A stretch of 64,000 nt of DNA from Parascedosporium putredinis (taxonomy: Eukaryota > Ascomycota > Sordariomycetes > Microascales > Microascaceae), in NCBI GenBank assembly GCA_949357655.1, contig CASHTG010000018.1:1426001-1490000 (forward strand), read 5' to 3'. Below, piece after piece: positions 48,701-61,400 of this stretch (its first letter is position 1; each line of letters starts with the position of its first letter). The translations under genes were made by a program, and so were the position numbers. The notes below the pieces were generated by a model, which saw only the letters and a list, made by a program, of their open reading frames with translations, was not told the origin of the DNA and did no database searches.

Positions 48701-51700
48701 AGTTAGTGCTGACCTTTGGCTTTTATCCAACCAGCCCAATGACACAATCGCCGAGCTTGAGGACCCCCTCAGTCACAAATATCGTCGACTCAAAATAATT
48801 ACCGTGACCGCCGTGATCCCTCCTCAAAAGCCAAAGATGTCCAAGGCCGACAAGGTGCCCTTATCACGAACCCTACCCGGTTCTCAAAATAGTCGGCCAG
48901 CAGGCTGTGACACAAGAGCTGCGCATAATGGTTTTAATTCAAGGACATGAGGCAGCCCTTCCCAACCATTCCGTTTAGCTCTTGCCAAGTGGCAGTTCAA
49001 AGTGAAGAGGGAGGGTGTAGACATGCTGATTGGTTCACCACGGTGGCTTCGCAAGCACGAAACCCATCCTGGTGGTATGGCGTGGCACTGGTGTGGGTGG
49101 GAGGAAGCGGGCAGGAGGAGGGTGGACCGGAAACCGCCCGCTAAACGCGAGATGGTTGGACGCGGAGACATCAATTGATCATTATTTCCCCTGGGATCCT
49201 CTCTCTCGTCGAGCCAGCCTTTCAGACTCTCGGTGCTACGCTTCTCCTCCTCCTCGAGCTTGGCGGGTACGGAAAAAATCGTCATCGTCCTTGGGTCTCC
49301 CTTGTTCTCTGTGCATGGCCGAGGTCATCTGAGCTTGATTGAGAACACGAAGGCGGGGCCGACGACAGCTTCCGCCACTGAACCGGATTCCCTGCGCCCT
49401 TGGCTGCAAAAGGGACATATGGAACTATTATTCCCTGTTGGAGGAGAGCAAAAGAAGACATGGGCGAGGGAGAAAAACCGTAAAGGGATCAGATCGAGAG
49501 ACAAAAGCCGGGAAACTATGGTCCAGGCGGAAGGGTAGGCTGCATCTCAGCTCATGTCGAATCCGTAGCTCGATTGATACTTCCACGGCATTCACGGCAT
49601 TTCTGGGACTATTGATTCGCGTCAACTACATCATCCGACAACTTCATGCGCACGCGCAGGAGCGCGACATCTCCTGCTAGGCGGCCTCGCCATATTACAC
49701 CGATCTGGGCAAATCGGTCAATTCAACGCTGGCAGCACGGAGGGAGAACCAAGATTGATCCGCAGCCTGCAGTAGTGAGCTTATCTAGTGGCAGCTGGGC
49801 TGGTGGCTTTGGGGTTGGCAGTGGTGGGGAACAACTACATAGATCCATTCGAATTGAGAATTTGCTCCAGCACGTTCGGGGCAATCTCTATCATATCCAT
49901 CAATTGATCACATCAAGGCTGGATGTACAATGGATTCAAGTTTCGTCGTCCGCCTACAAGAGGTATGCAACCCCAGTCCAAACCTGTGCAATTCACACCA
50001 AGTGCGCTCTCCTTCCGCGGCACTGAAGCTGCCCTTGCCCGCGGTTCGCTTGAAAGGATGAACACCTTCGGAAAAAGGCCAGATGCTCGATCGATACCAG
50101 GCAAATACATCGATGGCTCAGCACATTCACCGATATTGATCTAGCTCCCGATGCAACCACGACATACCCTACCCCCTGTCAAGTCTCCACGGCTGGCCCA
50201 CGGCACTCCAAGCTCAATAACGCCAAAACAAAAGAAAGAGGGCCGGGATGAGTTTTCTCCCATTCCTTCCTCTTCCCCTCTATCATCCTACTAGTGTAGT
50301 GTCGTAGCTTTACTTAAGAAAAACGCGTTCTTTGTAATGGGATATTTGAAATATCCGCGCCAAGGCCACAGAACCCCGCGCGCCTCGTCCTTGATCTGAC
50401 CAACAAGTCGGACTTTCGATGTGTGAAACCTTGAACGGTTCCTATCAAGCCATTCAATGTGCACTAATTGGATCCATCCACAATCCAGCCCGTGATTTGA
50501 CAAACATCAAGACTTTTTGTTCCATCTTGGCCCACCAAACCGTCAATGGCACAGTTGGAGTCTCACCCGACGAGAAGAAATGAGAAGGGAAAAAGGAATT
50601 TAAAATCGACAACTAGGAACCAGACGGCCTCAATTTCTGCACTTGAAGAAAAGTAGGCTCTTCCCGAGCAAGTCTTCAAGTATTTCCCCTCGTTTGTCGC
50701 TGGAGCATTGCCAAGTTCGCGTGGTTCAGGCTGTGCTCTGTCTACAACGCCGGCGTCTCACCTTGCCTTAGAATCGATCCTTGGTGCTAACTACCAGCAC
50801 TATCATCCAAGTCGACATTAGGATTCTAGGGAAGGAAGGGGGACAAGAGAGAAAACCGCCGGGGAAATAAACAGCACGAGCTCCAGCCCTTTTCTCCTCT
50901 TCCGTCGAATTGAAACGGAGCCGTCGAGGGGGGCCAGGGGTGGACGCCGAAGACTGACGCTAGTGGGTGAGGGATGCATCTTGTTTTAATGGGGATCGAT
51001 TGATGACGCGACGTGGGCGCCGCTACGCGCCGGGACCACACCTTGACACGCCCACGCGTAAAGAGATTATTGCTGCCGAAGGGCTTTAGCGTTCAGCCCC
51101 GCGATCGAGCAAACAGACGACGCGGGTAGTGACGTGATTTGCTCACCCGCGAATGAAAATTTATCTGAGCCCTTCATTTCGCCAAGCTCACTTTTTCTGC
51201 GAGAGATTGAGGTCTCCATTGTGTGATTCTCAAGTGGCCGAGACGCACATCTCCAACAGCTTATCATTATTTATGCTAGTTGCAGGTTTTGTTTCTTGTT
51301 TTTTCTTTAGGAAGGAGAAAAAAAAGGAAGCGCGTGAGCTTAGACCGGGAGAGTGTTCCGGCCGCGACCGACGAGGACAAACAGATCAATTGTTTTTTCT
51401 TTTTCTCTCTTTAAGATCGATTTCACCAATTCAATTCATTCTCAAAGAATTGAAACTAGTAATATTGTCTGTGGCGAGGTGTTTCCTTTTGCATTGGAGA
51501 CATTGGAGATTTCGGGTTTCAAAGCACGCACGCTGTGCTGTGCACACGGAGAATTCCGATTATGGGCTCGGATTGACATCCAAATGGGATTTGCATAAAT
51601 CTCGATCTGAGCATGTGGTTCCCCTTGTTCAGAGGCCGTGTGACAAAACCGCATCATTCTAGAAACATTCTGGCGGGTGGCGGCAGTTGATCGCCAAGAT

Positions 51701-54700
51701 CTTGAATTGTTTTGTGGAATTTTATTCCTCTTCCGGGGCCAGTGCGGAGGTGCTGCGGGGTGAACCGGACGTCGTGCGCTAATCTCCGGATCAGCAAGGC
51801 GTCCTGAACCTTTTTCACTAGCAAGGCACAAGATGCACTAAACCCTTTATGAGCCAGCACATCGAAAGCCTTGTTCATCGACATTACGCATCACCTCTTG
51901 GATTGCGCGCATGAGGCTGACGATGCACAACCTCCCCAATCCCATTGCAACGTCGATCCATAAAAACTTTTCACAATCCCGGTCGCCTGGCCCTGTTCCG
52001 GCTCCGCAGCTTCCGCTCTTGCAGGAGGCACACGAGTTAAATGGCAGAGCCAAATGTTACAGTCGTATTTTCGTCCAATGCTCCCCTCCTATGAAAGGTT
52101 TTTTGAGCTGTGGATTTGTTTCCTTTCTTTTTTTTTTCATCGTGCTTCTCTTCGCTTCTCCAGTCTCGCAAGTCATCCCACGATCGACACGACTAATAGA
52201 TCCAGCCGCAGCGCTTGATAGCTTGGCTTCCCATCTCTTTCCTCATGGCACAATCTGAAAAGTGATGATTAAAACCACCTTGGCTAAGGAAGTGTGCTCC
52301 TGGTTACTGTTTCCAGACCCAACACTCCGTGACCGTGATAATCCCAGCCCTGATGGTTGCCCTTTCTTAGAACTCATGAAACGGTGGCCTCGCTTGCAGA
52401 CGTCGAAACTCGTGATCCGTCAACTCGTTTCCAGGACAGCCAGAATAATCTTGCAAGTGCCCGCATCTTGACAACCTTGACTCTGTGCCCGTATCTGCAC
52501 GACCCGTCAAAGTGAAGATCGTTAATTCCCGAGCGACAAGCCGCCGTCACCTGGTCAATCGGGAAACGAGGCAGGCAGGGGGCCGCGTCTTTCTTTTTCT
52601 TCCTCCTTCTTCCTTTTCCCACTCCACACGTTGGGCTTGCCAATCGCTCTGCGCCAGGATAAGGCTGTCTATCCGGCGTAATTTTCCAATTCCTCGCTGC
52701 TATCGGCGGGTGTGCAAACGATTGATTGGTGGCAAGATGGGTTGCCAACACTTCAAGGTATAGTTTTCGCAGCTGCTTTGACCCTCGCAGCTCATTTTAC
52801 AAGATGCTCAGTGCCAACCCGGCTCCAAGGTGGCCCATGCTCCACGCAACCAGACAACCTTGCGAGAGACACAGTGACAGCGCAGCTATCGGTCGACATA
52901 CCCCCTTCTGGAGGCTTAGGGCGATCATAGAGAAAGGATGCAAAAAAAAAAAACTGCCCAGCGTCGTTGGTGGCGGTTTGAGCAGGGAAGGAAGCCGTCG
53001 CCGTCAGGCCAGGTGGAAGGCTGGTCCCGGCAAAACACAATCCTCCCGCAGCCTTGACCGCGAACATCTTGCCTAGGTGATCCCGTTCTCGTCTCAGAGT
53101 GGGCGTTGCTTTCTCCTCCCAAGGCCCAGCCATGGTATCCTTCGCTATGAATTCTGGGGTGCAGAGGTGCAATGAGGCCATCTGCATGGGCATCCGAAAC
53201 CTTGCACTGTTCGGGGCGCAATTCCCAGGAGCACCTTTCTCATCTTCCACATCAAAGGACCACGGGCAGTGGATAACCCGTCCCATATCAAGGCTTTTGC
53301 TGGAACGGGAGAGAAAGTGTGTCTCAGATCCCTTGAGGCAGACCTGCTATCCCATCTTTCTTTCAAGCCTACCCCGGACGGGCCTACACGAAGCATACAC
53401 AAAAGCCTCACAAATTAATACGTATGAGAAGCACAAAGGGGGACGGGAAGGCCTCGAACAATTCCGATCACCGGATCGGCGGCGGGTAGGAAACAACTTG
53501 TTTGCCCAGCCTAAAAGGCCTAGAGAAAGAAACCGTTTTCCTTGCCATACTATATGTTTTACCTAGCTCAAGCTAGAGCTCGCTTCCTCTTCTACACTAG
53601 ATAAGAGATGGGCAATAATAAAGAAGCAGCACTTGTCTTGGTAAGAAATTATAGCTTTGTACTTATTACGACGCACTCAAGGCGGTTCACTGCCAAGGTA
53701 ACCTCGCACCCCTGGGCAGCCCAATTGGCGCTCGTTGATGTCCCATTCAAACCAGACGATGGAATGGCACAGATACCCGACCAAAAACCCCACGGGCGAG
53801 AAAGGCAGTGATGCACGATTTGCCGTCGTATCTGTCCCGAAAGTGGCCGGGGACGGGACAAGTTCTACCCCGGAGAGGATAGCTCTCGAGCCCTTCGAAT
53901 TTTGACAGCGCGATACTTTGGAGAAGGGGTCAGGTTTGGAACGGAACTCCTCCAATATCTTCAAGTCAATCTTTCTTGCCCCTCAAATACAGTGTTTCCT
54001 TTGATACTAAACGGTAATTTCCCCAATAGAAGATTTGCGGTGATATTGAGACTGGTGAGTTGGGGGTTCTACTGGCACCAGACGGTTCCCGGGCGTGGAG
54101 GAGCCGGGAGCTCGACCTGGCCCTATAGTACGAAGTATTTGTTTCGAAACAAAAAGAACAAAGAAAAGCAGGGGGCAAAGGCAAAGCGTGTATTAGAGCG
54201 TATTGAAAGCGCAATTCCATCAGACCTTCAATTGAGCCTCGGACAAAGAGCCTTCCTCCTCGTGAACCCTCCTCCCCTTCCATTAACCTTCGAAGCATGC
54301 CCTAGCTGGCTCTTCCGCTTCTCCGCCCCATGCTTTGCCATGGGCAGACGGACAAGGGTCGACCACGAACTCCTCTTGTGGCGTCTTGGGCAATGTGTGC
54401 AAGGACGAACCTACGAGGTGCTCAGACATCTGCAATCTCTCTTATTAGCACGAGCACGTCGAACCGCCCAGCGTCGCACGGACTGGAGGGCGCCGATTTT
54501 TGCCTTCCTGGAGCAGACGGTTCTCTCGGCTCAATTGGCAGGCGAGCGGCGTCATTCTCTCTCGCAATGGTCAGTCAGCCATCCTGGGGGTTGCAATGCT
54601 ATTCTCCCGATCCCAGCAAGAAAGAAACCTCTGCATGCCCTTTTCCCTCATATCCCCTATGAAACCCGAGACCGAGACGACCAGCAAGTTGCAGTCGGTG

Positions 54701-57700
54701 GCTGTGGGCGCCCACGCTGCTTCCGTCTCGGTTTGCCCGAGGCTAAAACGCAAAGACTCTCGGCCAGTGTATCCTTGAGGATGTAGTGTACAGGTCGCAG
54801 TGACAATGACACTGACCGGCATGCGGTTGCTGCTTTCCCGATGACGGCTACATTTTTGTGGCCGACAAGTCCCGCACCCCCGGATGGCAACATCGAATAC
54901 TTTGTATGGATCACTTTGTTTCTTGCGCGAAAATGTGACAGAGGTCCTTCCGTTCCCAGGTCCGAAGCCACTAAGCCTTTCCCAGCCGGTGGGCGAATAA
55001 TCCCATCCAAAATAGGAATATCAAACAAGCCTGGCAACCGAGCAAGGTCCACCTGCCTCGTCAGTCTCTAGGAGAGTTATATGATACGCGCTATTTTTCC
55101 TTTGTCAACCCTTTCATCCTCCGTGGATGCTTGTACAAGTAGACTAGCAGGAGGAGTACGAACAGAGACAGCAGCAGTTGGACGTGTATCCGGTTGCATT
55201 TCGATGTTGGAGAGTTTCAAGTAATGATCAACTTTGTACACTACACTACAGCATACAGAAAGGAATTGCTTGCGGATTCGGCTGTGCCTCTTGCTTGCGC
55301 CAAGATTCGCTGAGCCCGAGCATGCTCCTCCTTTGCTCCTCCATATGAGTCGAGCTATCCAAATTTAGCTGACCAAAGTTGCCCAGTTGTGGAGTCTAAT
55401 GCAACAGCCGCTCACACTCTCTTCCTTGGTTCTCACGTTGGCTCCCCACATGTCGCCGAACGAATGAAAACCGCAGATCAACCTTTTTCCCCTTTTGACG
55501 GGCTGTGGAGGAGGAGGCCTTCCACGTCCTTTTGCCCCTCCCTCCCCCCCATTCCCCTCTCGGAAAAGGAGTGGCCCAAAAGAGGATGAGAATAAGCTGA
55601 CGCCCGGATTTCTCAGCCAACGGAAACCGAATGTTGGCTGTCGCCGTCTTGTCAGTGCTCCCGGTTCCAAAGATGGGCAAAAGGGGGAAAGGGCCAGGTT
55701 GGACGAGTTCCCCCAATCCCCCAATCAAGGCGCTGGGTCGGGCTTTTTCTGGCGGGTCATCGTAGCATTATCTCGCTTGATTGACCATTTGTTTGGAAGT
55801 GCGGTTTTAAAGTCGTGTAAAAGGAGGGGGAGGCCAGTGCAAACGGCACAGAAATTGGGCCAGTTGCTCTCTGAACAAGGCCTGTCCCTGTACTCCCGGC
55901 CTCAGAACCAGGTCTCAGTCCACCACCCTCTCTCCCTCTCTCTCTTTGCTCTTTGTCCATGTCCTCAAATGGGACTCTGCCTCTTAGTTCGCCGAGCCAT
56001 ACTTAGGTACGGGGGCACAAACGAGGATAGTATCTACAAGCCTAGACTAGTAAAACGTCGTTCTCGGGGTTTTTTTGTAATGTTCTGTGCGATTGTACAT
56101 GTCCTTGCCCCAAGAATGACCATCAAATGACCACGAAACCCTTTCTCCCCTTCCGCTTCAGGCCAAAGAACAGGACATGGGTTTTCAGTGACTGCTCTAC
56201 AGCATACACTAGATGCACCCCGCATCCAGATACTGTGCGTGAGCCCTTGAGGCGTACCGTTTTCACCTCTATCTAGCTTCTACCCGTTTCGACAATTGAG
56301 ACTTGCTTTCTTCTTTTCCCCTCTTCAAGCCTTTTAGTTCTACAATGTGATGCTAATCTACGGCCCGCATGGCCTCCTATGCCCTGATCTAACTTGTCCC
56401 GGCAGCCAGAGGCAAAATACTATTCATATTCGGGTTGGCAGACACTAGCTCCCCGCAAAGACACAGCAAAATTTGAAGCCCAAGTAGTCGGATGGACAGA
56501 CATCAATGGTGCCGGTTTCCGTCTCCCAAGCTTCCTCGTTCCAGGAAGAACAAGGCTGAGATTCTCGGAAGTTTCTCTGCCGTTGGGGCACAAGATGGCC
56601 ATCTTGAGCACACGCGATCTACTAGCTACGGCGAGATTCAGCTTCCTAGTCCATATTAAAGGAGGCAAAGCGCCCTCAATCGATTGATCTTTGCCTTTTC
56701 AAACGTAGGTGCATGGCACTACTTTAAGCGATTGTCATCGAAGATGGGGCAGTATCCCTGCCACGCCACTGGGCCCCTTCTTGATAGGGAATCATCTTAC
56801 GAATCTGGAGCTGCTTATCTCGAGGCCAATTCCCGATAAGTACGAGCAATGGGCGTAACCCGCCCAAGTGAGAAGAGTGCTAAACGCTGGACGACTCCAC
56901 AAGAATGGGGTCTCGAGGTGGAGACTAGGTCCTTGAGAATCATGGAACAGAGTTGGACGGCCCAATCATGCACGTGTGGGGAAATGGACTATCAAGGGGC
57001 TGAGGCAAGCTTGTCCTCTGCGTTGAGCATCCACAGAGCGACCTTGCTGCACATGCATCTCGACAAGTAGGCATCACATTGAAAGCAATTGGTCAATTCA
57101 TCAAATGGATTATAGGCTCTCTGTCTGGCAGGAAGAAAACGAGGACTTCGAGAATGTCAGTTGGATATGTCAGGCAGCTATACCCCGGGTGCGGAGAGCA
57201 GGAATCCTCCGAAATCCTTGAAGCAAGCAAAGGAACACCATCCACTTGCCACCATCCATTGATCTATTCCATTGATCTCATGCCAAAGCGGCCAACTTGT
57301 GATTACTCCCTCCCCTGCTCCGCAAGCCCCACCCCACTGGCACTGCGTGCATTCAGATGGAGCAATCCTCTGTTGAACTTTTGGTACCGACGCCCACGAA
57401 CACGCCAGTTCCCCCAGCCGACAAGGCCAGGCGAATGCGTGAGCGAGGCATGTGGAGTCCAAGAGCCACTAGGTTGATCACATAATTATTATTACAGCGT
57501 TGCTCAGGCATCGAACAAGTCCACGAGAAGATCTGCGATCGCCGTGAGAGAAGGGTGGGTGACACCACCTCCCAGCGTACCATCCGCCATTGCAGCAATG
57601 GCTGGCCTTGATGGTCGAGAGGTCGAAGACAGAGTATGTATCATTCGTTGATGCAATGCTGGTGGTTGGCCCACGAGAGAAGAATGCACGCATGGGTTTC

Positions 57701-58397
57701 AGGACATTGACAAGACCAGCCAAATGGGAGAGATCTGGCAGTCGGCGCTCAGTGCATGCACAATTTGATCCCAGCGTGCATACCAATGCCGAGGGGGCAG
57801 CACCGAAGCAAACATGAAAGGTCAAGCGAATGCCATCGTCTTGGTGGCGCGCCAAACATCACTCAATATGCCCGGCCGGTTTCCAGCGCCTTGAAACGTG
57901 CAGGCTTACACTCTATTATATTGCTCCCTACACCATGGCCAGTGGCCCAGAGGATGGAGGCCGACAAGAGAGGGCTGCGAGGGCCAAGGTATCATACTGA
58001 AAGGGCGGCGGTAGTTCGCCTATGCACTTCGGAATGTGGAGTACATGAAGCAGTTTAACCATACACTCGGAGGGGGGACAGTCGCCTCATAAGAATGAAA
58101 CCACGCGAGCTGGTGCAAGTGCAATCTCAGAGCACAACCACCGCAGGACACGGGAAAATCGTACGTCGGATATTCGCAGTTCCCGCCAATGTGTGCCCCG
58201 TCACATACTTCGTAACTCACGGCCCTGCCGCCAAGCTTTCTTCCATGGCTGCCGGCGAACGTCGGGGAACAGACGGTGCAATCAAGCCGAATGTACCTGA
58301 GAAAGAGAATGCCGACCGCACCTGCAGCTCTACACTACGGTTAAGTTGCAACCCACGACCTGTCAAGCCGAAGTCTGCTCATTCCCCGCCGCCGCCG

Positions 58398-58418
58398 CCC
58401 ACGGACGACGTCCGTGGG
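58398..58418. repeat. Perfect 10-bp inverted repeat with 1-base centre
   Basis: CCCACGGACG and CGTCCGTGGG flank a single A. It is the longest near-perfect GC-rich palindrome I noticed in the window. It sits in the gene desert immediately after a (GCC)n tract and could be a dimeric factor site or a hairpin in an unannotated transcript. Confidence 0.9.
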
Positions 58419-61400
58419 TCTTGTTTTTCCTCTCTGTGCCGTGTCTGTTGGCTTCAAAATTCCAGAAGGAGCTGGGGATGCGTGGCTTTTGGGCCTTGCC
58501 CCTCCCGCACGGACGCGGGCAATGGGCGTTTTCAAGAGCTTCGGTGCACTCGGCGAACCGTTTAGGAAGGCAACGATGTGTTTCCCTAGCTGAAAGGAGA
58601 GAGAGATGGTCGAGGACGAACTACTTCGTACAAAGAGGCAATGCTGGTTCCGAATGGAGGATGAGAGAGTGCGACAACGGCTGGGGGAAGGGAGCATCTG
58701 TGCGACAACACGGACGACGGTTGGGAGACGGAGAGGCAGACTACATTTGATCAACCAAAGTCCGTTCCAGGCGCGTTGATTTCGTGTCAATTGGGCCCCT
58801 CGTGTTGCGTGTTGATCACCATCGAACGACACAACAATGACAACGACGAACATTGAAGCTACTTTGGAAACAATGTGAGGAAACAAGGAGATGGTGTCGA
58901 AGGACAGGCGACCTCTGTGTTTCAGCCCGTGAATCATTCATCAAGACGTGACTAGCTCAGAGTGGGAAAAAGAAGATCGTCGCGGCTTCTGCAGACTGAT
59001 TACGATATTGTTCATCTCCCTGTTCATCGAACGCGGGGTGTGGCCCTTGTCTAACGAGCTCCACGAGCTAGGAGTACTATTACGCGCAGCCAGCAGGCCT
59101 AATCTGAGATTGATCCATTGCACCTAGCATCAAAAAGATTGACCAGTGTTTGAGCTTTCTTTTACCCCCTCGTCTCCCCAAACCCCAACCACCTGCAAAG
59201 CTGTGCAAGAAGATTGAATTGACCCGAGACCCAAGAATAGACAGAGCTTCGGCCTGGCGCGTACCTCAGGATTCGTCCGCTCCGAGATGCATCAAGGATC
59301 CATTGCATCCACCAAGTGTTCGCCCCCTCCTTCTGTACCAGGGTTTGTTCCTGTCCAAAAGAAGACGGACGGAACGGCCAATGTTCTAATGTTCACTTTA
59401 CGCGTTCGAATTGAAGCCCGCACCAGCCCGTAGTTTTTGACGCGACGGAACGCGGCAGTAATAGAGCTCTGGGAGCGCTCAATCTCTTTCGCTAATAATA
59501 CGACGCTAAACCCTTGCAAAACAGCCCCAAAATATCCATAGATACACTCGCAAAGACCTGACCAGGCTGTTAATTGGACTCGGTAATGCCATGTGCAATT
59601 ATTCTCAGCGGCAAACCCCCTCTCGCCTCCCCTCTTCGAGATCGATGGATCTTGGGGGAGGGCTGGAGTACCATCACCGGATGAACTTTTCTCAGGTCTA
59701 GCGAGACCCAAGTAGACAGCTCGAGCGTGATCTACGCTCCACGCCCTCCACCTCGTCTTCAAACGCCATCTCTGATTGACCAATTGGACAAGCAGATGAC
59801 ACAAGCTCGTTCCTCTCTTCTTTTTCTTCTTCTTCTCTGCTCCCATCCATCAGCACAGTCCTGCTGCTTGCCAAGCGAATGAGGGGAAAAGTCCATTCCA
59901 TGGCGAGGGCGAGCACATCCCGGATTGCCGTCATCAAGCGTTCCATTTGCTGTCTGAGCGAAAGCCCACAAGCCTGTCCATGAGCCATAAACTATTTATC
60001 CCAGCCGCCATAGATTCCATATGCATGCACGAGAGGTCGACGACCCACCAAAAATCAGGAGCAAAATTCTCCGATACGACCCCCTGGGGAATTCCGGTGT
60101 CGCGAAAACCTGATCACGAAGCAACGCGCTCTTATGCTGGACGCTGGACTGGACACTAGTGTAATTCGCGCAGGCTTCAATGTTCTCTTTTTGTGACGCA
60201 AGGACCCGCAGCGTCTCATGACGGGCATTTCCCTGCGAGTGCAAGTTCCCCAGTGCGAAGTCAAGATTGCCTACATTGAAGTGCGTGTTGCATCAATAGA
60301 TCCAGTTGATCCTACATGTTCTCTTTGGCCACTGCAGCTTTGCTCAGAAGGGAGTGGCTCCGTGTCGAGAACAGGTTGCCAATCGCAAATATTGATAATA
60401 GATCCATCTCAGCGCCAAGTAATAGTCTAAACGCGATCAGTAAATGGCACGAGTGCCAGGCTGGAAGACCAACTCATAGCCTCTTGCTAGCTATTGTGAC
60501 TACGGTCACTCGATGTGCCATCTACGTGTAAACGCAAGTGTCCTCTGCCTTCAACGAGATGAGCCGCAGATGGAATCTGATGATCTAAAGGACCGGTCGA
60601 GGGAGTAATGTTGTGACTGGACAGGCTTCTTACATCCAGCACAAGTCGTCCACTTTAGAATGATGATATGCTACCTTTGCCTACCTCCTGGCAATAGCGA
60701 GTCTCTTTGTGCTATTACGCCCCATGGCCTGACTACACCAACACAGTTCTTTCAAGTGTGATATTGGGGGCTCTGCCTCAAGTAATTCGTAACAGGAGAG
60801 TAGAACAACCCAGATGCGCTTGTTATATGAAGAGTCATGGGCAGGGAAGGCTTCACAACGCCGGCTTCGTGATGACCCTCGCAAATGCGAGTGGAAAGGG
60901 GCCCTAAGCGAGGGTCGAGCCCTGGATCTCTTTTTCTTCTCTTATGCCTCTACTTGCCTACAGGTGGCGGTGATATCATGGGCCTTCTCTCCTGATCTTA
61001 GACCCTAGAGCATCTAGTTTGTAAGCCTTGACCGATATATTGTCACACTACCTCGGGGATGGGGATATGGCGCCATTCCCAAGACCCCAAACGAGAGATC
61101 GTACCTAGGGGAGCCGTTGGCTCTTGATATGTCATCAATGAAAACACGTAGACTACGTGGTAGTCGACGGTGCCAACTCGCTTCAGTTGGTGCCCACCAT
61201 GCCCCCAGCGTAGAGAAATCTTAGAGATATCTGAAGCCGGGAGGGATGTACTTCAGAGGGTGGGCAGAGCTGGCAGTCCAGTTTATAATGATGATCAATA
61301 CACTGCTATGCACGAGAGAACACCATCAGCACACCCTCAAGTATATATAGACACAAGCTGCCTTACGTGTAGAACTGTGATGTCGATTTGGCCAATGTTT

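Noticed and set aside
53902..54786. 294-codon open frame in the gene desert
   Set aside because: No convincing start codon, no domain-like pattern, and a competing frame covers the same DNA; length alone is not evidence at this GC content.
42437..59405. Scattered ACGCGT (MCB-like) sites near 42440, 48026, 51054 and 59401 as cyclin control elements
   Set aside because: Too few and too far from the cyclin start (7-24 kb); a 6-base word is expected several times in this length.
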